From contig WELB01000133.1 of assembly GCA_009602725.1 (NCBI GenBank), positions 359,893 to 407,453 on the forward strand: a stretch of 47,561 bases of DNA, written 5' to 3'. The translations under genes were made by a program, and so were the position numbers. Below, piece after piece: positions 22,684 through 37,588 of the stretch. Origin of the DNA: Spirogloea muscicola (taxonomy: Eukaryota > Streptophyta > Zygnematophyceae > Spirogloeales > Spirogloeaceae). The number at the start of each line of letters is the position of its first letter. Position 1 is the stretch's first letter. Below the pieces are notes generated by a model that searched no databases, had not been told where the DNA came from, and saw only the letters and a program-made list of their open reading frames with translations.

Positions 22684-22745
22684 TGCTCTTCCCAATGTAC
22701 AGCAGTGGCTTTGAAAGGACAGCCCAAAAAGGCACGAGCAGCACA
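22684..22745 (+). repeat. Hairpin repeat family A copy, diverged
   Basis: TGCTCTTCCCAATG, then GTGGCTTTGAAAGGACAGCC and CAAAAAGGCACGAGCA. The stem is partly lost (GGCTTT opposite ACAGCC). Confidence 0.65.
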
Positions 22746-23400
22746 GCCTCCACGCCATCGAGTCGCTTGTCAAGTGTACATCAGTCAAGCGTACAGGACG
22801 CAACTTGCCATCTCCGTGCAGCGGTCCTTGGCAGTCGCCAACTTGCGGCAGGCCGCGCCTTGGCGGCTGCCCCGCCGGCTTCTGACAGGGCGTAGCGACG
22901 GTCCGCCGCCCGCTGGTTATTCTTGATCAGCACTCCGCTGGCGGCCCAATCGCAGGGGGATACGACAGGCATGCCCGCCCGGGCGGCGCACGTGGGGGCT
23001 TGGCGGGTACACCAAATGACATCTGGGGGTCAGCGCCGCCCCCGCTACGCGACAAGCCGCCCGCGCGCACTTGCATTTCCAGGCGCGACACCTATATTCG
23101 GTCGGCAAAGATCCCGCATCGAACGGCAGAGAAAAGTCCACGTAGGACCACCTACATTCAGGTGCCGCCACGTGGCAAGCTCCCAGCGCTCCTCCCGGAG
23201 GATGTCGTCGGCAGTGTCGGCGCCTTACGTCCGTGCGGCCTCCAGCCGAAGATCACGGCGCGCGGCCCGGCGCCATCGGCGGCCCGTGGGGTCCTCTTTC
23301 CGGCGGCTCCGCCGCGGCGGAAGGTCACTCCCCACCCCCCGCCGCCGCCGCCGCCGCCGCCGCCATGGCGGCGAGTCCCCTCTCCCACCCCTCTCCTCGT

Positions 23401-23429
23401 CAAACCCTAAACCCCCAAGCGAACCCTAA
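23401..23429 (+). repeat. Telomere-like tract
   Basis: AAACCCTAAACCCCC and GAACCCTAAA units directly border the MITE; its TAA target site lies within the last CCCTAA. Related tracts occur at 164-199, 19944-19970, 20475-20503 and 30211-30240. Confidence 0.6.
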
Positions 23430-23560
23430 AAGGCCACTTCACACTTGCCCGGTCGGTCACCTATTGGCCACCAATTGACAGCTTTTTGACCTCAGGCGTC
23501 CATACAACGCGCGACACGTAGGCCCCAACCGTGACCGACCGGGCAAGTGTAAATTGGCCC
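23430..23560. mobile_element. MITE, PIF/Harbinger-like, 131 bp with TAA target duplication
   Basis: The ends are inverted repeats. ACACTTGCCCGGTCGGTCAC at 23441-23460 is the exact reverse complement of 23531-23550. The similarity runs on outward (AAGGCCACTTC versus GGGCCAATTT, the latter on the minus strand). TAA occurs immediately outside both ends (23427-23429 and 23561-23563), the 3-bp duplication typical of PIF/Harbinger. There is no coding capacity. It lies upstream of the beta-helix gene. Confidence 0.85.
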
Positions 23561-23610
23561 TAAGTACATGCAGGTCACCTTTCCCCTTGCCCGCTGCTCG
23601 CGCGAGCGCC

Positions 23611-23663
23611 ATGGCGGCCGCGGCGGCGGCGGCGGCGGCCGAGGAGCGCCTCCGGCGGCCGGN
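23611..23663 (+). other. Orphan ATG-polyalanine gene start ending at an N
   Basis: An ATG at 23611 begins a polyalanine and EERLRRP frame that stops making sense at the ambiguous base 23663. The proline-rich frame of the downstream gene starts in a different phase right after it. The N probably marks a join or deletion, so this may be the true 5' end of the beta-helix gene or of a different gene. Confidence 0.4.
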
Positions 23664-23665
23664 CA

Positions 23666-26177
23666 TCCAAGCCGCCCCCTCCTCCGCCAGCCTCTCCCCC
23701 GCCTCCTCCAGTGAAGCCCCCGCCTCCGCCTCCTGCACTGCCGTCGCCCCCTCCCACGTCGCCTCCTCCATTCCCTCCTCCGACATCTCCACCGCCCCCA
23801 CCTCCAATATCTCCACCACCACCACCATCACCTCCGTCTCCTTTGGCATCTCCGGCGCCACTTGGGCCTCCGCCACCATGTGAGTCGCAGACCTGGAAAA
23901 TGTCGTACAACCCTGCAGGTAGCCAGGTGCGACTGCAAGTGGTACAGTGGCTTGATGGAGGGCTGTGCCTATTTCTGAGTCCCGTGTGATGTTTCTCGCA
24001 GCGCGGGGCAGCTGCTCATCAGACACGCTGACGATCCCAGTGGGCTCAGCGAACGACTTCATAAGGCGGAGGAACTATCCTAACACTCAGACCGTCGTCC
24101 TGAGCCTCACGAACAACATCACCTTTAACACCATGGCGACGCTCAACGTCAACCATTCGTGTACTATCGTGCAGTCCGCCGCAGGCCACCGGTTCCGCAT
24201 CTCTGGTCTCCGTGACGACCAGCCCGTCTTGTATCTCAAAGGCGTCCACGACTTCCTCTTCATGGGCGTGGACGTCCACTCTCCCGTCACCAACAGCTCC
24301 ACATCAAACTGCACGTTCAAAGTCATTGGCAACGTGGATGATACCTACTGCCCAGCCCTGGTGATCTACCAGTCTGACAATGTCCAGATTGTTCAGAGCG
24401 TCATCCAGGGGGGTCTGCAATTGTTCTACAGCACCAACTCATTGATCGACTCCAACAACATCACCTCAATGGACTGGGCCATCATACTCGGCGGACCTGG
24501 GAACTCTGTCAGGCCAGATTTCACCCTTGACAAGAACGTGATCACTAATAATTACCTCCACGGTTACGTTGTTGGGATCAACATAGCCTACGGAGCTGTA
24601 GGAAATATTGTGTCCAACAACTACATTGACAACTTCATCTTTGGCGGCATAGTCGTCGGCAGGGGAGCACACAACACTGGTGATGGTGAGTAAGGAAATG
24701 CATGTGTGCTTCAGCTATGCAGGTTTCTCTGCTTGGCTGACTCCCTCTTTGTACTATGTTTTCAAACCGGTCGTCTCCCAGTTACATTCTGAATATCTGC
24801 ACAATGCGAGCTGCATCAGTCCAGCCACGCGTGGCTGACACTGTCATCTGGTTGGTGTGACATTGAGCAGCTATGTCGAACGTGTTCAACTACAACTACA
24901 TTGTCGCGCACGACGACTTTGTGGGTGTCATCCCTGATGCCGCTGGCATATACTTTGTCACTCACTGGATTAACCCCAGTATGTATCGAACTTACCTGAC
25001 CACATGGTTCCCTGCTGCTTACCCTGACCTGTCAAAAGTGCAATGCTCAGCTTTCCCCGCCAACAGAAGTGGCGAACTCAGAGCTTGCTACCTGTCTTTT
25101 GCCCGCTTTGTTTTGCAGATAACACACTCTTGTGCAATTATGTTGTGGGACACATTCCCCACTGCCTCTACCTTGATTTTGCAAGTTCTGGCATCAATGT
25201 GGATGGCATGGTCTGCATTGGAAATGGCAATGGCCTCAAGATGAACACAGGACACTCCAACATCGTCACCTCTCACCTCATCATAGCTTCATACGCGCAG
25301 CCAGGCTACCTTTCACCCCAGCTCAACTGGAACTGTGGCTCGGATCCTGGCTCCTACTGGGACCAGACACGTCGACAATACTATAACACACCGGCCTTCC
25401 AAACTGTGAGTGTCGACAGAGCCCAGCAATTCGGGTCCCAACTCTCGTGTCTTGCATCAGAGGCAGCTCAGCATTGCTGCATTCAGCAACTTACAGGGTC
25501 GCGGCAAAAGAAACGGCCATCGTTGTCCATAATATGACTCAACAGTTGCATTTCTCATTTTCCAACAGCTGTACCCCTGGCTGACAAACTTCTGCTCCAT
25601 CACAACCATCAATGGCACCAATTGCAATGACCCAATGAATATGACCGGCACATTCAACTCGACAACCACCGGCAACTGCTCTGGCATGCCCACGAAGAAC
25701 TACTGGCAGGTCAGCCTGGCGCGCCCTCAATGTAAGCTCGATTTGCAGTTTCGTGGAGTGCCAGCACCTCATCAGAGGCCAGCTGGGCAACTCACGCTCA
25801 CTTTGATCCATCAAAATGTGCGCCGTTCGACCATGACAGTCTAGATTAAGATGTCCACTTTTGTGTACCTGCAGTCTGTGGTAGTGGCTACTCTCAGTAC
25901 CCATCTGCCAGAGTACAATGCAGTGAAGCAGCTGCCAGCGCTGCCGCTGATAAACACCGTAGTCTACCAAAACTACCCGGGCAAGAATGTCTCGGACGCG
26001 AACACCAAGTATGACTTGAGATTCAACGACTATGCCAACAACGACTATGGCCTACAAGCCACTTCTCCCATCTACAAGGCTTACCCTCAATGGCGCTCAT
26101 GCCCAATATCAGCGACGGGTCCTAAGCCAGTCTCTGCGTCTTACTACATGAACCGTTTTGTCAGCGACAGCCAATGA
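23666..26177 (+). CDS. Proline-rich, right-handed beta-helix (pectate-lyase-like) extracellular protein, 5' end unresolved
   Basis: Exons in phase: 23666-23918, 24002-24685, 24871-24978, 25119-25405, 25569-25709 and 25875-26177 (stop TGA), about 590 residues. Residues ~1-70 are extensin/pherophorin-like, with SPPPPP and TSPPPPPP blocks. The central ~350 residues are periodic Asn/Val/Ile-rich repeats (VIGNVDDTYC, NNITSMDWAIILGG, NVITNNYLHGYVVGIN, IVSNNYIDNFIFGGIVVG, GINVDGMVCIGNGNG) of the parallel beta-helix type seen in polysaccharide lyases and epimerases. At least ten N-glycosylation sequons (NIT, NHS, NSS, NCT, NGT, NMT, NST, NCS, NVS) argue for secretion. The catalytic residues of a known lyase family could not be assigned, so an enzyme role (cell-wall polysaccharide) is inference. 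No signal peptide can be read because the 5' end is broken at the N at 23663. Confidence 0.8.
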
Positions 26178-26340
26178 TATCTCCAGCTAAGAATCCTGCA
26201 CAAGCCGATCAACCCCTCGCTTGGTGTCAATGCTAGAAGACAGAAGAGGCTTCTGCTACACCAACTCCGACATTCCCGGCAGGGGAGGTCTCAATTTCGT
26301 TGGCGCTACAATTCTAGTGCTGCAGGTGCATAAGCAGCCC

Positions 26341-26442
26341 GAGGCCAAGGCCCAAGCTAGCTGCTTAGGGAACTGACAGGAAAGTCAAAAGTGCAGAAGT
26401 GCTGCACCTTTTAGACAGCTAGCTTGGTTCTTGGCCTTGCGC
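26341..26442. other. Long fold-back hairpin downstream of the beta-helix gene
   Basis: The outer arms GGCCAAGGCCCAAGCTAGCTG (about 26343-26363) and CAGCTAGCTTGGTTCTTGGCC (about 26416-26436) pair with only small bulges. Inside, AAAAGTGCAG and CTGCACCTTTT form a second stem. It could be a terminal hairpin, a fold-back MITE or a small-RNA precursor. Confidence 0.7.
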
Positions 26443-26628
26443 TCGCTCAGGGTTTATATTCTGCCATATTTCGGAGTATGAAATAATTACTGCAGAACAA
26501 CTTCACACTATGACAAAATGACAATCCCAGTGGGATCCTTACTGCTACTTGCATGGCAGATATTCCAAGCACGCTTACATAGTGCAGTCACCTCCTCCGC
26601 TTTAGTAACGTGCATAGCTGTGTGATGG

Positions 26629-26714
26629 AGGCGCTTTTCGGCTCTTTGGACCTTGTCTATTCTTTTTGGGCTGGCCTTTCACGGCCACTGCCTTATATTG
26701 GAAGTGCTGTGCTT
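26629..26714 (-). repeat. Hairpin repeat family A, near-complete copy
   Basis: GGCGCTTTTCGGCTCTTTGG, CCTTGTCTATTCTTTTTGGG, then CTGGCCTTTCACGGCCAC and TATTGGAAGTGC. On its own (minus) strand this matches the family consensus end to end. Confidence 0.85.
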
Positions 26715-27264
26715 CTCGCCTGAGTCTGCAGCATTGAAAGTCAGACCAGAAGTCACCGTGACTTATGTATATTTGACAATGGGCAAGATAAGACTGTAGA
26801 GGCTTGACAGCCCTGTCACAAGTCAATCCTTCTCCGTCATCCTTTCTGTTTCTGTCCTGCTAACCGTGGTAGTTAGAGAGCTCAATCCTGTGCAGTCCAT
26901 GGGTGAAATTCCAGCCACTGCTACTTGGGGTGGGGCTACACAACGTCTCTCTAACTGTGAAGCCACATCTTGTTAGTCGCACAAGATGGTCAACTCTTGT
27001 ATTATTGCGCACTTGATCCCCTGAATGTGCGTCTGTCACGACGGACCTCGACACATTTCGCGCATTGGCATGCTAGTGCAAATCGGTGAGCCATTGCTTA
27101 CCATTGGAAGAGCTGTTTCATTCCCCTCCAGAATGTGAAGAACGAGACGGCGACGTGACGACCTCGGACGTCGCGGCGTCGGCGTCCCGTCGCCGCGGGC
27201 TTGGGGTCGTCGCTCTGGCCAGGCTGCCGCCACGCCCGCCCCCAAACCCCCGACCAGCCGTGGC

Positions 27265-28124
<860 letters not shown>

Positions 28125-28823
28125 GAGGCACTCGCGCAGCGGCCGCCCCACTTTGCCTACCCCTTCCCTGAGCACTGTGCCGGCTGAGATGCCTTGCGAC
28201 CTTCTGATTTCTGCACAGCACTCTTGAATGAGCTTCTCATCAGCGAGGGAAGTGCAAGCCTTTGCATCTGTGGTGCACTGCGCCGCCCACCTTGCACAGC
28301 AGGTCCCAACAGGACAGCAAATTTTTGATGTGCTGGATGATAGACATTAAAGTTTTGACAGCTCTTCCAATTCACACCCTTAATTCTTATAACTGTCTTG
28401 AGCTGTGCAAGTTGCACCTGTCTACTTATCTAAGCACTGTGTACGGGTAATACTCAGCATCACCACAGAAAGGGAGACAAGACAACATGCTTCGACGGCT
28501 GAGCTTGGGTATCCACAGCAGCGTCTGAAAGTGTTGTTAGCATGGAGAATCTATGCTTGAATGATCGTCGCGGCTTATTGAGCCATGCTTAGCCTCACCG
28601 TCAATCTGGCTCCTCAAACCATTTAACCTTCACAAGTTGCAAGTGTTTTGCACAAGGTCTTCAACCGAGTTCATCATACTGGTAATTCGATCCATCTTAT
28701 ACCATAAGCATAAATTTGTCCAGCAATTTCTGCTGTCTGTCAACGCGATCTGAAGAAGATGGTATGGGCCGCATGAAGATGATCAGCATTAGACATTCCA
28801 GTTTGAATGTGCTCTGCTCATCC
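28125..28823. other. Intergenic, nothing recognised
   Basis: About 700 bp lie between the stop codons of the small membrane protein gene and the GGPP synthase gene (convergent). No conserved frame and no family A or B repeat were seen. Confidence 0.5.
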
Positions 28824-30705
<1,882 letters not shown>

Positions 30706-30875
30706 CTGGGATTTATGCTCTGATTTATTCCAGAGTGAACTTACAAGTGTTCCTTTATCTCTATCTGTTAGGTCCAGGTGGGACAAAGAAATCTACCATG
30801 GCGCTTATTGCTACAGCAATGCTTAACAAAGAGGGTACCATTACTACCACTCTCAAATCATTAATTCGGATCAAT

Positions 30876-30876
30876 N
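30876..30876. other. Single N at an abrupt composition change
   Basis: Sequence on the left (30710-30875) is AT-rich and lacks the CpG character of the neighbours. On the right it becomes GGCGGGGGCGCC immediately. A contig join or misassembly is likely, and it probably separates the GGPS transit-peptide exon from the rest. Confidence 0.6.
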
Positions 30877-31213
30877 GCCGGCGGGGGCGCCGCAAAACCC
30901 GGCGGGCATGGCGGCGGGGAGGGCGCGGGGGTGCCCGCCGTCTGTCTGCGTCGGCGTTGCGTCGGGCGCGTGTCAGGGCCGCCCCCCCCGAGGAGATCCT
31001 CGACGCATTCTCGAGGAAATCGCGACGCAGCAAATCTGTGCGGCCCTATCCGCCCCCAGCCCTTCAGCGGCGGTCCCAAACCTCGCTACCTGCCACGTGG
31101 CACTAGTCATCCGCCCCCACTAAGTGCTTTGACGATGAGCTCAGCAGACTCTGCTTGACATTCTGGCTTTGACTTTCCGATGCACTACAAAGGCGAGAGG
31201 CGGAGAATACACA

Positions 31214-31297
31214 GCCCTTCCAATGCAAGGCAATGGCTGTGAGAGGCCAGCCCAAAGGAACGTACGCGGTCTGAAACGGCCGGAAGGCGCAAAAAGC
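31214..31297 (+). repeat. Hairpin repeat family A copy
   Basis: AGCCCTTCCAATGCAAGG, then GGCTGTGAGAGGCCAGCCC and AAAGGAACGTACGCGGTC, ending in GGAAGGCGCAAAAAGC. Confidence 0.8.
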
Positions 31298-31420
31298 AGG
31301 ACACTACAAGGCCTGCAGCTCGGCAGCAGGACACCAGTGGTTTGGACCTTCCTCTGAGTCCGTTACCTCTGCTGCACGTCTTGGCAAGTGGACCACAGGG
31401 TAGGTCCTTACCGACGCGCC

Positions 31421-31445
31421 ACTACATGACGTTGAGTCATGTAGT
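31421..31445. repeat. Perfect 10-bp inverted repeat
   Basis: ACTACATGAC and GTCATGTAGT flank a 5-nt loop GTTGA. It is isolated in a non-coding stretch (31298-32030) downstream of SRP54 where no gene was recognised. Confidence 0.7.
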
Positions 31446-32030
31446 CTGACCATGTTCGAGTCTATTATGCCACTGTTGGACCCGGACAGACATCTGAGCC
31501 CCACCTTAGCGGTCCTGCTAGGCTCAATAAAGCACCCAGCAGCTCTCCTGCTACCCTGCACTGTGGAGCCTTGGCGACTCAACAAGCCCAAAGCTTTGCA
31601 ACAAGAGTCTTACCAATCAAAAGAGTGTTTCCACGGGGAGGACGTGCTGCATGCCTAGTCACAGAGTCCACTGTCAAGGCTGAGGATAGAATTCAAGGCC
31701 TTCTTACTCCAATTGACCAGCTTTGGTAGCCAAGGAGCACCCTGGACCTGACACTGCCAGGCAGCCAGCCGATTGCATCTTCTGCGCTCAGCTGAACATG
31801 CACCCACGCTGCGGACTCAAGGGCCAGATGTGCCAACTATGACTCGACTCGACCTACGAGTGCCCAATCAAAGGCCACCCCACTAGTGCTCAACAAAATA
31901 CAACGACCAATGACCAGGCTTTACAATGCAAGCTCCACTCTTTACCGTGCTCGTCAGCACACCCAGATATGTAAACAGGGAGCTCTTTGAGAGGAGTAAT
32001 GTTTCCAAGTTTAGGTGGCCTTGCAGCTAG

Positions 32031-35170
<3,140 letters not shown>

Positions 35171-35924
35171 GGCGGCGGCCTGGTGGGCGCTGCCGGGCCT
35201 CTTCGGCCGTCGCCGGTCCCAGCGCCACGGCGCAGGGCCGCCGCCGCCGCTAAGTAAGAGCCGCCGCCGCTAAACAAGAGCCGCCGCCAGATCCTCCGAC
35301 GCCACGTTCACAGTCCTTTGAGAGCCAGTCGCCAAGTCTCGCCACCAAGTGTCGACCAACTCCGGCCTGTCTGCCAGTGGCGCTGCTAACGGGGCCAGCG
35401 CCAAGGCTCCGCCGTCAGCCGCCTCAGCGCGGCGGCGATCCTGGCCCTCGGCGGCGGCGCCCCCGCTGCGGCGCCGGAGGCCCCATCGCCGTCGGGGCGC
35501 CCGCAGGGGCCTNCGCCACACTAGCTATTAATCCGCTACATGGGTCCTCGCGACGGCCGCGCAGCCGTCGCTAAGCCACTAAGTCGATGGTCCCTCCAGG
35601 CCGCCGAGCGCGGCAGGATCGCTGGCTAGTGGCCCTTGATGACCGCCTCATGAGCCAAAGCGACCCTGCCGAGGCACCGCCACTGGCTGCCGGAGCTCGT
35701 GGCCGCATTACACGCCGCTACGAGAAAGACCGACGGGCTCAGCGCTGGCAGCGGTCGGGCGCACTGGCGCTCGCTGACGGCAAGCCCGCCAACGCCGGCC
35801 CTTTTATGCGCAAGGGTTGTGCGCCCGAGAGCCATCCAGGGGGCCCCGGCGGCGATGGCAGCGGCGGCCGCGACGGACGGCGGAGCGGGCAGGGGCAAGA
35901 CGGAGGCGCCGCTGAGGACTGACC
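35171..35924. promoter_or_regulatory. Candidate bidirectional promoter between SRP54 and SYS1
   Basis: The spacer is 754 bp. A 20-bp unit (CCGCCGCCGCTAAGTAAGAG) is tandemly repeated 2.4 times at 35241-35288, probably in the SRP54 5' leader, and an N stands at 35513. A minus frame (35521-35270) and a plus frame (35587-35922) are open but match nothing recognised. Confidence 0.4.
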
Positions 35925-37181
35925 ATGGCTGCCCCGCCCGAGGCCGCCGCCGCCGCCGCCGCCGCCGCCGTCGCCGCCGCCGGGGCCATGTTCTACGGCG
36001 CGGCGGTGTGGGATCCGTGGCTCATCCTCGCGCAGATCGCGACGCTGCAGTGCCTCTTCTACCTCACGCTCGGCGCGCTGCTGGCGCTGCTCGTCGGCTC
36101 TCACGCGCCCGCGCGCTTCGACCTCGCCCTCTTCTTCGACGCCGCCGCGCTCGACGCCACCACGCCCGCCGGCTGCAGCGCCATCCTCGCCTTCGCTGGC
36201 ACCGCCGCCGCCGGGTGAGGGCCGCTCTGGGCGCGAGCGTGCTCGTGGAGAAGCTCAGCCGCCGAGGCTTGCTGCTGCTGCGAGCGCGCTCGAGAGTGAG
36301 CTCAGGCGCTGAGGCGTGCTGGCGCCGCGGCGGCCCCCCCATTGGGACATGCTCGGACGCGTGGTCGCCGCCGAGGGCGGCCCGCCAACGAGCAATGTGG
36401 CAGAGCCGCCATGCCTTAGCCTCAGTTCCTGGCAGTGTCGCCTGGCTGCTGTCATTGAGCTGGGGTAGCCAGCCAGGGCAGGCTCCATGAGGTCATGACA
36501 ATGGAGGTGGCTCAGGCCATGGAGTTCCGGTCATGCCAGTGAGGCTGGCGCAGCCATGGCTCTTGGCGCACCTCATGGCAATGATGTCCATGTGTCTGCC
36601 ATACCCCATAGGTGGCCACTGCTCAGGCGGCCTCTGGCGCTGCCCCTTTGCAGGGCCGGTTACTTGCTGGTGATCGTGGAGCGTGCCAAGAAGTGCCTCG
36701 ACTTCACAGCGACGACGTACATCATCCACCTGGCGCTGTGCACGGCGTACGCGGGCCTGCCGGCCACCTTCACGTGGTGGCTCGTCAACGGCCTCGCGCT
36801 CGTCTTCATGGCTGTGCTGGGCGAGTGGCTCTGCATGCGGCGGGAGCTGCGGGACATCCCTCTCGGAGGCAGCAGACCAAGTGAGTGCAGCGCGCCTGCC
36901 CCTCCACTCGCACGCTGCCGCCGCATGGGGCACAGCAGCTCAACGTGGAGCATACTTATCTTGCAAGCAGCAGTCAACTTAGCCACTTAGGTTGTTATGC
37001 TACTGCTAGTTATCATGCACATGCATGTCCTTCATGCATCCGCGGTCTTGCACGAGGCAGCCAGTAAACCACTGCCTGCTTTTCATGCTAATGACATTCC
37101 TCAGCAGGGTTCTGGCCATGGTACGTGCCCCTGCAGGTGTTTGATCTGATGCCGCTCCCAAGGAGGGCCTCCAAGGGATGA
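35925..37181 (+). CDS. SYS1: SYS1-family Golgi membrane protein
   Basis: SYS1 is a four-span Golgi protein that recruits the ARL3/ARFRP1 GTPase to trans-Golgi membranes. Exons: 35925-36214, 36654-36880 and probably 37108-37181. After a polyalanine N-terminus of about 20 residues the family sequence starts at MFYGAAVWDPWLILAQI and continues LQCLFYLTLGALLALLVG, VIVERAKKCLDFTATTYIIH, WWLVNGLALVFMAVLGEWL and CMRRELRDIPL, covering all four membrane spans. The C-terminus is uncertain. A strong donor (AA|GTGAGT) at 36881 can join an acceptor at 37107 (CCTCAGCAG) to give 24 more codons (FWPWYVPLQVF...), while reading through gives a stop at 36988-36990. Upstream of the start is an alanine-coding CCG run. 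Confidence 0.93.
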
Positions 37182-37588
37182 TTCTGGCTTAGACAGCGGG
37201 CACTCCCCAAGCAATTTGTTTTGGGATTGAACCCCTGAAAAATGTGCCGCTTTTGCGGTGTACCTTTTCTCCTTGTACACAACACACCATTCTAAGAACA
37301 GCACATTGATTGATTCCACACCAGTTTAGATTTTCAGGCCAGGGACCGCCTGCAAGGCCATGCGGTTGCTGCAAAGGGGTAGTAGGGTGCCAACACTTCT
37401 GATGCACGCAGATGCAGGCACAGTGGCATTGCTGCGTTGGCTCAACATGCTAGTGGTTGCAATATAGAATGTCTGGAAAGGACCTTGTAACATTTCGTCT
37501 CTAACAAATGAGAACAGGAACATGACAGGCCACTTTGCAATGATTGAAATATCAGGCGTGGTTTAGCATAACCATGGAGTATGAGCAT

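Noticed and set aside
30710-30875. Possible plastid gene fragment (hydrophobic minus frame)
   Set aside because: No match to any small photosystem or cytochrome subunit I could recall; kept only as a composition anomaly.
35270-35922. Two ORFs between SRP54 and SYS1
   Set aside because: No recognisable domain, an N in one of them, and position in a probable bidirectional promoter; GC content alone keeps frames open.
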